Assembly: GCA_011620145.1 (NCBI GenBank)
Contig: WOZT01000157.1
Coordinates: 1 to 5,558, forward strand
Source: Gammaproteobacteria bacterium
GTDB taxonomy: Bacteria > Pseudomonadota > Gammaproteobacteria > UBA5335
Reading direction: 5' to 3'
DNA: 5,558 nucleotides
Each line of letters begins with the position of its first letter. The first letter of the stretch is position 1. Position numbers and translations under genes: made by a program. The notes under the pieces were generated by a model. That model was not told the DNA's origin and did no database searches. It saw only the letters and a list, made by a program, of their open reading frames with translations. Below are positions 1-5,558 of this stretch, in pieces.

Positions 1-41
1 TAACGATGGGGCAAAAGCGCCTGAATCTCGGGGATATCCAT
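1..41 (-). CDS. fabZ: 3-hydroxyacyl-ACP dehydratase FabZ, N-terminal fragment (cut by window edge)
   Basis: Only the first 13 codons and two further bases lie in the window; translation gives MDIPEIQALLPHR followed by TA. The LPHR(Y) motif after a short amphipathic start is the hallmark N-terminus of FabZ, the cytoplasmic hot-dog-fold dehydratase that removes water from 3-hydroxyacyl-ACP in type II fatty acid synthesis. Its position directly after lpxD is the standard gammaproteobacterial order (lpxD-fabZ-lpxA), which strengthens a call based on few residues. The ATG at 41-39 lies 5 bases past the lpxD stop but has no well-spaced ribosome binding site. A TTG at 50-48 in the same frame, overlapping the lpxD stop, has a purine-rich site 8 bases upstream and would add three residues (M-T-R). 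Most FabZ proteins I know begin close to the MDI position, so I keep the ATG while noting the alternative. The catalytic His and Glu lie outside the window. Confidence 0.88.
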   Translation of the reverse strand, partial: MDIPEIQALLPHR

Positions 42-46
42 GCGGG

Positions 47-1105
47 TCAAGCGTCAGGTCCTTCTTCCGCTGCTTCAGGGTCCATCGGGGCCGTCTGACT
101 GCGTTCCAGGTGACGCACCCGCCCGGCCAGCGCATCCAGATGGCGAAAACGCGCCACATTGCGCTGCCAGCGCCGATTGTCATCCACAGGCAAGCCGGAG
201 GAGTATACCCCGGCGGCGTGGAGCGAATGCGTCACCATGGTCATGCCTGTGATGACTACGTCATCGGCGATCTGCAGGTGGCCATTCATGCCGACCCCAC
301 CGCCGATCATGCAGCGCCGCCCGATCACCGTACTGCCGGAGATGCCACTACAGGCGGCGATGACGGTATGGGCGCCGATGTGGACGTTGTGGCCAATCTG
401 GATCTGGTTGTCCAGTTTGACCCCGTCCTCCAGCACGGTGTCATCCAGAGCCCCGCGGTCCACGGTGGTGTTGGCGCCAATTTCCACGTCATCCCCAATC
501 CGCACTGCGCCGAGTTGAGGCACCTTCACCCAGCGCTCGCCATCGCGGGCAAAACCGAAGCCATCGGCACCGATCACCACACCGGGATGGAGCACACATC
601 GACTCCCGAGGCTCACGCCGGGGCCGATATACACCTTCGCCACCAATTGGCTGTGGGGGCCAATCCGGGCGCTTTCAGCCACGACACAGTGCGGCCCCAG
701 GACCACCGCTTCCGCGACTTCAGCGCCGGCTTCCACAATGCAATGAGGGCCAATCTGGGCGCTGGGATGAACCCGGGCCGTTTGGTCCACCACTGCTGTT
801 GGATGGATGCCCTGCTCTGTCCGCCGAGGGGGGGCAAACAGCTCGGCCAGTCGGGCAAACGCCAGGTGGGGATTGGCAGCAATCAAAGCGGGGACCAGGC
901 AGGATGGGGAATCTGCCTCGTTGAGCACAACAGCGGCCGCCTCGGTTCGACCGAGCAGGCGGCGGTAGGCGGGATTGGCCAGAAAACTAACGCGGCCTGG
1001 CAGCCCTGGGAACAGGGTGCATACCCCGACAATACGGGTCTCGCCATCGCCCACGAAACCACAACCCAGATGCAGAGCCAATTCCGCCAGTGTGTACCCC
1101 GCCAA
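47..1105 (-). CDS. lpxD: UDP-3-O-(3-hydroxyacyl)glucosamine N-acyltransferase LpxD
   Basis: LpxD transfers a 3-hydroxyacyl chain from acyl-ACP to the 2-amino group of UDP-3-O-acyl-glucosamine, the third step of lipid A synthesis, in the cytoplasm. The 352-aa product has the N-terminal uridine-binding domain (about 1-98, including SFLANPAYRRLL), then a left-handed parallel beta-helix of hexapeptide repeats (about 99-290, such as HPTAVV, HPSAQI, IGPHCI). It keeps the family insert GADGFGFARDG near 179-189. The catalytic base is H239 in QIGHNV, the same number as in E. coli LpxD, and H276 in MNGH also matches. The YSSGLP motif near 301 and a C-terminal helix that packs in the trimer follow. It is slightly longer than E. 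coli LpxD (341 aa) because of an acidic tail (about 337-352). The start is TTG with AGGAG 7 bases upstream; no other start suits the family N-terminus. The gene begins 20 bases after the skp stop. Confidence 0.97.
   Translation of the reverse strand: MAGYTLAELALHLGCGFVGDGETRIVGVCTLFPGLPGRVSFLANPAYRRLLGRTEAAAVVLNEADSPSCLVPALIAANPHLAFARLAELFAPPRRTEQGIHPTAVVDQTARVHPSAQIGPHCIVEAGAEVAEAVVLGPHCVVAESARIGPHSQLVAKVYIGPGVSLGSRCVLHPGVVIGADGFGFARDGERWVKVPQLGAVRIGDDVEIGANTTVDRGALDDTVLEDGVKLDNQIQIGHNVHIGAHTVIAACSGISGSTVIGRRCMIGGGVGMNGHLQIADDVVITGMTMVTHSLHAAGVYSSGLPVDDNRRWQRNVARFRHLDALAGRVRHLERSQTAPMDPEAAEEGPDA
59..66 (-). promoter_or_regulatory. Possible fabZ ribosome binding site inside the lpxD 3' end
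   Basis: On the minus strand this reads AAGAAGGA. It sits 8 bases before the in-frame TTG at 50-48 but 17 bases before the ATG at 41-39. Its spacing therefore favours the TTG start for FabZ, or it serves both poorly. It lies within the codons of the acidic LpxD tail, so translation of fabZ would be coupled to lpxD termination. The motif is seen directly; its function is inferred. Confidence 0.4.
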
Positions 1106-1112
1106 CTTGCTT

Positions 1113-1117
1113 CTCCT
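1113..1117 (-). promoter_or_regulatory. Ribosome binding site supporting the TTG start of lpxD
   Basis: The minus strand reads AGGAG (within CACAGGAGAAG), 7 bases before TTG at 1105-1103. The strong site and good spacing make the rare TTG credible as the true start, and the translated N-terminus (MAGYTLAELA) aligns with the usual beginning of LpxD. The site lies in the 20-base gap after the skp stop. Confidence 0.75.
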
Positions 1118-1125
1118 GTGGCGGA

Positions 1126-1635
1126 TCAGGGCGCTTTGCCCTGCAGCTCTCGGATCACTTGGGCCGTGATATCCATCCGCTTGGAGTTATACAACACCCC
1201 CTCGGACAGGATCAGGTCATAGCCTTCGCGTTCCGCCAGATCACGAATGACGCGCGTGACGCTGCGATCGATCTCGCGCAAGCCTTCCATGCGTCGGGCT
1301 TGCAACTCCTCCTCAAACTGCCGGCGCTTACGGATCAGTTCCCGCTGTGCCGCGAGGAGTTCGCGCTCCGTTTGTTCCCGCCGCTCCGGGGTCAGCGTCG
1401 GGGCCTCGCGGTCGAAGCCTTCCTGCTTCTGGGCGAAAGCCGACTCCTCCCGCGCCAGGGTGCGCTTGCGCTGATCCAGATCCGTTTCCAGACTCTCACG
1501 CAATGCGCGAGCCTGGGGCGCTTCACGCAGCAGCTGCTGCAGATCAATCACGCCCACCTTCATTTCAGCATGAGCGAGTCCGGTCAGCCCGAACAGCCCC
1601 ATCAAAATGGCGACTCGCACCGTCATGCCCTGCAT
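1126..1635 (-). CDS. skp: Periplasmic outer-membrane protein chaperone Skp (OmpH family)
   Basis: Skp is a trimeric, jellyfish-shaped periplasmic holdase that binds unfolded outer-membrane proteins leaving the Sec translocon and keeps them soluble on the way to BamA. The 169-aa product has a signal peptide of about 23 residues: a short start with R7, a hydrophobic core (VAILMGLFGLTGL) and the cleavage motif AHA before E24. The mature N-terminus (KVGVIDLQQLL) forms the first strand of the trimer body. Residues about 45-140 are a highly charged heptad-like helical region rich in R, E, Q and K, the tentacle hairpin. The C-terminus returns to the body with YDLILSEGVLYNSKRMDIT, matching the E. coli stretch ending in AYNSSDVKDIT. 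The mature length of about 146 fits E. coli Skp (141). ATG at 1635 is chosen over M4 because AAGGAG lies 5 bases upstream. The gene sits between bamA and lpxD, as is usual. Confidence 0.95.
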   Translation of the reverse strand: MQGMTVRVAILMGLFGLTGLAHAEMKVGVIDLQQLLREAPQARALRESLETDLDQRKRTLAREESAFAQKQEGFDREAPTLTPERREQTERELLAAQRELIRKRRQFEEELQARRMEGLREIDRSVTRVIRDLAEREGYDLILSEGVLYNSKRMDITAQVIRELQGKAP

Positions 1636-1640
1636 GTCCG

Positions 1641-1646
1641 CTCCTT
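1641..1646 (-). promoter_or_regulatory. skp ribosome binding site overlapping the bamA stop codon
   Basis: The minus strand reads TAAGGAG, where TAA (1647-1645) ends bamA and AAGGAG (1646-1641) is a near-perfect Shine-Dalgarno site 5 bases before the skp ATG. A ribosome finishing bamA would cover this site, so re-initiation or coupled translation of the porin-assembly protein and its chaperone is likely. The sequence is clear; the coupling is inference. Confidence 0.75.
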
Positions 1647-3939
1647 AGAAAGTCGCACCGAAGGTAAAGCTGAACACTTCCTTGTCATCCCCCGGTTTGT
1701 CGTTCAAGGGGTAGGCGATGGCAAATTTGAGCAAGCCCAGGATCGGCGTCAGCCATTGGAAACCAACACCGGTCGATGTGCGGAGCTCGTTGAAAGCAAA
1801 ATCTTTTGGCATATCAAATACATTGCCGGCATCAAAGAAGACACCCAGGCGGGTATTGCGGTTTTCCCCCAGCAGCGTGGGGAACAGTAATTCGAATTGA
1901 CCCACACTGCGGAAATTTCCCCCCAACGGGTTATCGTATTCATCATGAGGGCCCAGCGAACTGCCCCGATAGCCCCGCACCGAATCGATACCACCGGCAA
2001 AGAATTTTTCATAGGGTGGAATATCGGTGGTGTTCCCGTAGCTATCGCCATAGCCCAAGCCCAGTCGCATGGAACCAAGCAGGTTCCGAGTGAAGGGGAA
2101 GTACTGCTCATAATCATAGGTGAGCTTGTAGTAATCCAAGTCAAAAACCGGCACCGCGACCTCCCCAAACAGCCGCGAAACATAGCCTTTGTCAGCGAAG
2201 ACGGTACGGTTGCGGGTGTCCCGCACCCAGCCCGGATCGAAGGTCAGCGTATTGAACGAATTGCCATTCTGATCGACGAAATCAATGATCTGCTGGGGTG
2301 TTCTTCCTTCCAGCGTCGTCAGGTCAGTTGACCGGTAACTACCCCCCAGGCGGATGCTGTCATATTCAGTGATCGGAATGCCATAACGCAGGGATCCACC
2401 CCAGGTGTCGGTGTCAAAGCGGGAACTGACCTGGTTCAGCGAGTCTGTCGAACGCTGGAACAGGGAAATCGTTCGGCTGACACCATCCAGGGTATAGAAC
2501 GGCTGAGTCAAGGAGGCGCTGTAATTTTTGCTGAATTCGGTCGTCACAAAATCCAGGCTCACCCGGTTGCCGGTACCGAACCAGTTGCTGTGGGACACGT
2601 TGGCGTTGAGCAGGACACCCTGCGAGCTGGAATAGCCCACACCCACCTGGAATGCCCCAGCGCTGCGCTCGGTCACATCGAAATTGACATCCACCAGATC
2701 GCTCTCGCCGGCCACCGGCTGAGCCTGCACGTCCGCCTGCTCGATAAAGGGCAAACGCGCCAACCGGACGCGTGAACGGGCAACCTCGCTGGCCGAAAAG
2801 GACGCGCCCTCGTACTGGCGCATTTCCCGCCGCAGGGCCTGATCCTGAGTCGTGGCGTTACCGCGGAAATTCACATCACGTACGTAATAGCGGCTGCCGG
2901 GCTTGACCACCAGATTGACCTTGACCTGCCGGTTGGCCTCGTCGATGTCGGTCATCGGTTCCACCTGAGCGAAGGCATAACCTTCATCGCCCAGGCGCTC
3001 GGCAATCTTCTTGGCGGATTCAGTGGCCTGCTGGCGCGAGAATGTCGTCCCCGGGCGAATGGTCAGCAGCGGTCGCAATTGTGATTCGGGCAGCACCAGT
3101 TCCCCCAGCAAGGCAACGTCGCTGATCTGGAACTTGGGGCCCTCGTAGACGTTGATGGTCAGGTAGATATTTTCCTTGTCCGGAGACAGGGAGACCTGGG
3201 TCGACTCGACGCGGAAATTGAGGTAACCGCGGTCCTGGTAAAATGAGGTCAGGGTTTCCAGGTCGCCGGAAAACGTCTGCTGGGAATAGCGGTCCCGACT
3301 CCCAAACCAGCGCCACCAGCTGGCGCTGCGCGCGCGCAGCGGCCTCAGCAGATCCTCGTCGCTGAACGCCTCGTTGCCGACGATATTGATGCGGCGGATG
3401 GTCGCCACCTTGCCTTCGTCGATGGTAATGGCCACGGCAACCCGGTTATCGGCTTCCTCGTTGACCTGGGTGTCGATCTTCACCCCATAGCGACCATTGG
3501 CGAAATACTGCCGGCGCAATTCCTGCTCGACCTGTTCCAGGACAGAACGATCGAATGCCCGACCCTCGGCCAATCCCACATCCCGCAAGCCCTTCAACAG
3601 CTTGTCGGCGGGAATTTCCTTATTGCCAGTCACCGTGAAGCGGGCAATGCTGGGGCGTTCAACCACCCGAACCACCAAGGTGCCGCCTTGCTGGGTAAAG
3701 TCCACATCGCTGAAATAGCCGGTCTTGAACAAATCCCGGGTCATCTGCTGGACGCGATCCTCGTCGACCCGATCGCCGACATTCAGATTCATCGCGCGGT
3801 AAACCCGGGCAATGTCGTGGCGTTTGAGTCCTTCCACCTGGATGTCCTGGACCACGAAGGCATCGAATGCCTGCGCCGACAAAGACAGACACAACAACAG
3901 GATGGCCCACGTCAGGCGCGGCAACAGTTTCTTGTTCAT
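1645..3939 (-). CDS. bamA: Outer membrane protein assembly factor BamA (Omp85 family)
   Basis: BamA is the essential barrel subunit of the BAM complex, which folds and inserts beta-barrel proteins into the outer membrane. The 764-aa product begins with a signal peptide (MNKK, hydrophobic core to about 20, AQA before F25). Five POTRA domains follow, roughly at 25-95, 96-176, 179-267, 270-347 and 350-424. The usual POTRA3 element with clustered Trp (SWWRWFGSRDRY, 207-218) is present. The C-terminal barrel spans about 427-764. Its conserved loop-6 motif is VRGY at 654-657 (VRGF in E. coli), and the chain ends in the aromatic signal FSFTFGATF. It is shorter than E. coli BamA (810 aa). Nearly all the difference lies after VRGY (107 residues remain, against about 147), in loop 6 and later loops. 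The mature protein has no cysteine. ATG at 3939 has AAGG 5 bases upstream. The gene follows rseP after 46 bases and is followed by skp after 9. Confidence 0.97.
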   Translation of the reverse strand: MNKKLLPRLTWAILLLCLSLSAQAFDAFVVQDIQVEGLKRHDIARVYRAMNLNVGDRVDEDRVQQMTRDLFKTGYFSDVDFTQQGGTLVVRVVERPSIARFTVTGNKEIPADKLLKGLRDVGLAEGRAFDRSVLEQVEQELRRQYFANGRYGVKIDTQVNEEADNRVAVAITIDEGKVATIRRINIVGNEAFSDEDLLRPLRARSASWWRWFGSRDRYSQQTFSGDLETLTSFYQDRGYLNFRVESTQVSLSPDKENIYLTINVYEGPKFQISDVALLGELVLPESQLRPLLTIRPGTTFSRQQATESAKKIAERLGDEGYAFAQVEPMTDIDEANRQVKVNLVVKPGSRYYVRDVNFRGNATTQDQALRREMRQYEGASFSASEVARSRVRLARLPFIEQADVQAQPVAGESDLVDVNFDVTERSAGAFQVGVGYSSSQGVLLNANVSHSNWFGTGNRVSLDFVTTEFSKNYSASLTQPFYTLDGVSRTISLFQRSTDSLNQVSSRFDTDTWGGSLRYGIPITEYDSIRLGGSYRSTDLTTLEGRTPQQIIDFVDQNGNSFNTLTFDPGWVRDTRNRTVFADKGYVSRLFGEVAVPVFDLDYYKLTYDYEQYFPFTRNLLGSMRLGLGYGDSYGNTTDIPPYEKFFAGGIDSVRGYRGSSLGPHDEYDNPLGGNFRSVGQFELLFPTLLGENRNTRLGVFFDAGNVFDMPKDFAFNELRTSTGVGFQWLTPILGLLKFAIAYPLNDKPGDDKEVFSFTFGATF

Positions 3940-3944
3940 AAAAA

Positions 3945-3948
3945 CCTT
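3945..3948 (-). promoter_or_regulatory. bamA ribosome binding site
   Basis: The minus strand reads CAAGGTTTTTATG. The AAGG core lies 5 bases before the bamA ATG, separated by a run of five T. It is a modest but properly placed site in the 46-base gap after rseP, and it supports the start that gives a complete signal peptide. Confidence 0.55.
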
Positions 3949-3985
3949 GATGATTGCTGATCCGGGACATGGGCCAAGCGGCGGC

Positions 3986-5350
3986 TCATGATGCCAAAAG
4001 TCGCATGAAATCGTTATAAAAAGCGAGCCCCATCATGAGCACGAGCGCGATGATCCCGACCTGTTGTCCCCAGTGCTGGATGCGCTCCGACAACGGCCGG
4101 CCCCGCACCCATTCAGCCAGGTAAAAAAACAGATGGCCACCGTCGAGCACTGGGATCGGCAGCAGGTTGAGCACCCCCAAGCTGATGCTGATGACCGCAA
4201 GGAACCCCAGATAGGACACCAGACCGATCCGGGCGGAGTAGCCCGCGTACTGGGCGATGTTGATGGGGCCGCTCAGGTGGTCCAGCCCCAACTGCCCGGT
4301 CGCCATGCGTCCGAGCATCCGCACCGTCATCAAACTCATCTGGTAAGTGCGCTGCACAGCCACCGGCAAGGCCGCCAATGGCCCATAACGGTACTCGGCG
4401 CGCAGGCTGTCTTGCAACTGTTCGGGGATCTTGGGACTCGCCCCCACATAGCCAATATGGGCACCATCCTGTTCGCGCGAGCCGATATGTACCTGCAAGC
4501 GCTGGACTTCCGCGCCACGGGACACCTCGATGGCCACCAACTGGTCTGGATGGTTGCGGATCCGCTGAACCCAATCCCGCCAATCCGCGACCGGGGCCTC
4601 ATCCATCCGTACAACGCGGTCGCCGGATCGCAGGCCCGCCCGAAATGCCGGGCCATCGGCCTGCAGTTCGCCCAACAGCGCCGGCAAGGGCGGCTGATAG
4701 GGCGCAAGTCCCAGGGTCTCACGCAACTTGGCGGGATCATCCAGAACCTGTGAAAGGTCCGCGTCCAGGATCAAGGACTGCTGAGCCCCGTCGGCCCGAC
4801 GCACCTGCAATTCAACGGGTTCGTTATCCAAGGCCGCCTGCACCAGGCGCAGCCCCAACTGTTCCCAGGTCGGTGTCGAGGCTGCATTGACGCTCAGGAT
4901 TTCATCTCCCGCCTGCAAGCCTATGCGAGCGGCGGGGGTGTTCGGCGCCGGAGCATCCACCAACGTACGCAGACCCGGCACACCCAGGCACAGCACCAGC
5001 CAATACAGCGCAATCGCGAGCAACAGGTTGGCGATCGGACCAGCGGACACAATGGCCGCGCGCACGCCGACAGACTGGCGATTGAATGCCCGCCCCAGTT
5101 CGGCCGTCTCGACCGGCCCTTCACGCTCGTCAAGCATCTTGACGTAGCCCCCGAGGGGGATCAGCGCCAGCCGATATTCGGTGCCATCGGCTCCCGTGTG
5201 TTGCCATAGGGAGCGGCCAAAACCGACGCTGAAGCGCAGCACCTTGACGCCAAGCCGACGAGCCACCCAGAAATGACCCCATTCATGGATCGCAATCAGG
5301 ATGGCCAAGGCCCCCAGAAACGCCACCAAGGACGACATCACCTGACTCAT
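3986..5350 (-). CDS. rseP: Site-2 intramembrane zinc metalloprotease RseP (MucP/YaeL)
   Basis: RseP sits in the inner membrane and cuts the transmembrane part of the anti-sigma factor RseA (MucA in pseudomonads) after DegS-type cleavage, freeing sigma-E; it also clears remnant signal peptides. The 454-aa product matches E. coli RseP (450). Helix 1 carries the zinc motif HEWGH at 22-26, with E23 as the catalytic Glu. LGGYVKM near 66-72 belongs to the membrane-associated beta region. Helix 2 (about 97-121) includes SAGPIANLLLA. Two PDZ domains follow (about 127-215 and 222-309), with carboxylate-binding loops near IGLQAGD and AGLRSGD. Helix 3 (about 376-398) leads into NLLPIPVLDGGHL, where D403 is the third zinc ligand, and helix 4 covers about 430-447. 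The frame stays open for 24 codons upstream, but ATG at 5350 is chosen because it fits the family N-terminus and overlaps the dxr stop as ATGA. Confidence 0.96.
   Translation of the reverse strand: MSQVMSSLVAFLGALAILIAIHEWGHFWVARRLGVKVLRFSVGFGRSLWQHTGADGTEYRLALIPLGGYVKMLDEREGPVETAELGRAFNRQSVGVRAAIVSAGPIANLLLAIALYWLVLCLGVPGLRTLVDAPAPNTPAARIGLQAGDEILSVNAASTPTWEQLGLRLVQAALDNEPVELQVRRADGAQQSLILDADLSQVLDDPAKLRETLGLAPYQPPLPALLGELQADGPAFRAGLRSGDRVVRMDEAPVADWRDWVQRIRNHPDQLVAIEVSRGAEVQRLQVHIGSREQDGAHIGYVGASPKIPEQLQDSLRAEYRYGPLAALPVAVQRTYQMSLMTVRMLGRMATGQLGLDHLSGPINIAQYAGYSARIGLVSYLGFLAVISISLGVLNLLPIPVLDGGHLFFYLAEWVRGRPLSERIQHWGQQVGIIALVLMMGLAFYNDFMRLLAS
4013..4041 (-). promoter_or_regulatory. Weak candidate sigma-70-type promoter for bamA, inside the end of rseP
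   Basis: On the minus strand a -10-like TATAAC (4018-4013, five of six consensus positions) follows a -35-like TGCTCA (4041-4036, three of six) with a 17-base spacer. Transcription would start near 4006 and leave a leader of about 65-70 bases before bamA. The surroundings are otherwise GC-rich, so the AT-rich patch stands out. Part of it encodes the last RseP residues (FYNDF), so it may be chance. In E. coli bamA has its own promoters near the end of rseP, which makes the position sensible. I found no sigma-E type GGAACTT/TCTGA pair here. Confidence 0.22.
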
Positions 5351-5558
5351 ACTCCACCCCCGGCCCACACCGCGCAGGCCGCGCGGGTACGATGGTCCAA
5401 TTCTATCACCGCCTCCCAGCATCCCGCCGGTTCGCTGCCCAATTGATCCAGCGCACGGCCGATCATCGCGGCAATGCCGGGAAACGGCAAGCGGCTGGCC
5501 AGAAACGCGGCAACCGCCGCCTCGTTGGCCGCGTTCAACACCACGGGCGCCCCGCCAC
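5347..5558 (-). CDS. dxr: 1-deoxy-D-xylulose 5-phosphate reductoisomerase, C-terminal fragment (cut by window edge)
   Basis: The first complete codon is at 5556-5554, and 69 residues are visible before the TGA at 5349-5347. They begin GGAPVVLNAANEAAVAAFLA, the diagnostic DXR segment in which (V/A)LNAANE(x)AVAAFL opens the C-terminal helical domain. DXR (IspC) converts 1-deoxy-D-xylulose 5-phosphate to 2-C-methyl-D-erythritol 4-phosphate using NADPH and a divalent metal, the first committed step of the MEP isoprenoid pathway in the cytoplasm. The NADPH and metal-binding domains lie beyond the edge, so activity cannot be judged here. The end of the final helix (IELDHRTRAACA) is followed by a short Gly-rich tail, WAGGGV. 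The stop overlaps the rseP ATG by four bases, indicating an operon with coupled translation. Direct dxr-rseP adjacency is the pseudomonad-type order. Confidence 0.95.
   Translation of the reverse strand, partial: GGAPVVLNAANEAAVAAFLASRLPFPGIAAMIGRALDQLGSEPAGCWEAVIELDHRTRAACAVWAGGGV

Noticed and set aside
110..1222. A 370-codon open frame on the plus strand, opposite lpxD and the end of skp
   Set aside because: It is an antisense shadow. Its translation is rich in His, Pro, Gly and Asp without domain pattern, while the minus strand encodes an intact LpxD with catalytic H239. High GC and the Gly/Ile/Val-rich hexapeptide codons keep the opposite frame open.
1624..1626. Second ATG (M4) as the skp start
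   Set aside because: It would put the ribosome binding site 14 bases away; the first ATG has 5-base spacing to AAGGAG and gives a sound signal peptide.
1090..1890. A 266-codon open frame on the plus strand, opposite skp and the end of bamA
   Set aside because: It spans two well-identified minus-strand genes and their junction, lacks a ribosome binding site I can support, and resembles no family I recognise.
3889..3900. Lipobox-like LLLC in the BamA signal peptide, suggesting a lipoprotein
   Set aside because: The residue before Cys is Leu, not Gly, Ala or Ser, and a normal AQA cleavage site follows seven residues later. BamA is an integral barrel.
3940..3985. Possible terminator before bamA, because of a T run (GGTTTTT) on the minus strand
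   Set aside because: No GC-rich inverted repeat lies directly upstream of the T run, and it sits at the normal spacer between ribosome binding site and start codon.
3940..4100. Sigma-E promoter expected before bamA by analogy with E. coli
   Set aside because: I looked on the minus strand for a GGAACTT-like element followed about 16 bases later by TCTGA or TCTAA and found none. GGAAC matches elsewhere, such as near 2956 and 4865, lack a -10 partner.
4064..4753. A 229-codon open frame on the plus strand within rseP
   Set aside because: It is opposite the PDZ and C-terminal membrane regions of RseP, which are intact. The translation is His/Gln/Pro-rich and has no recognisable motif.
5351..5422. 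Upstream extension of RseP by 24 residues
   Set aside because: It lies wholly inside dxr coding sequence and does not resemble RseP N-termini; the ATGA overlap start fits better.

Overview
This window is a compact, single-strand stretch of a gammaproteobacterial chromosome. It holds the conserved cell-envelope biogenesis cluster, read entirely on the minus strand. In transcription order (right to left) the genes are the 3' end of dxr (ispC), rseP, bamA, skp, lpxD, and the first 13 codons of fabZ. The sequence is GC-rich with gammaproteobacterial-type proteins. The direct dxr-rseP junction matches the Pseudomonas-type order; E. coli has uppS and cdsA between these genes. A non-enteric gammaproteobacterium is therefore likely, but the sequence alone does not fix the genus.

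Layout from high to low coordinates. The last 69 residues of DXR end at 5347 and overlap the rseP start as ATGA. RseP (454 aa) is a four-helix intramembrane zinc protease with two PDZ domains. A 46-base gap follows, the longest non-coding stretch in the window. BamA (764 aa) has five POTRA domains and a 16-strand barrel. Nine bases later comes the periplasmic chaperone Skp, then after 20 bases LpxD with a TTG start, and after 5 bases or a 4-base overlap FabZ. There are no convincing terminators between genes, no RNA genes, no mobile elements, no CRISPR and no large repeats. The arrangement fits one co-transcribed unit with translational coupling.

The genes form one outer-membrane programme. 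DXR makes isoprenoid precursors, needed for undecaprenyl carrier lipid. RseP is the site-2 protease that relieves anti-sigma-E inhibition under envelope stress. BamA inserts outer-membrane proteins and Skp escorts them across the periplasm. LpxD carries out the second acylation step of lipid A. FabZ supplies the fatty-acid elongation pathway whose 3-hydroxyacyl intermediates LpxD uses.

This is an ordinary core-genome region and I see no undescribed system in it. The points worth a second look are small: start-codon choices (TTG for lpxD, a possible TTG for fabZ), a cysteine-free and shortened loop 6 in BamA, and a weak candidate internal promoter before bamA.
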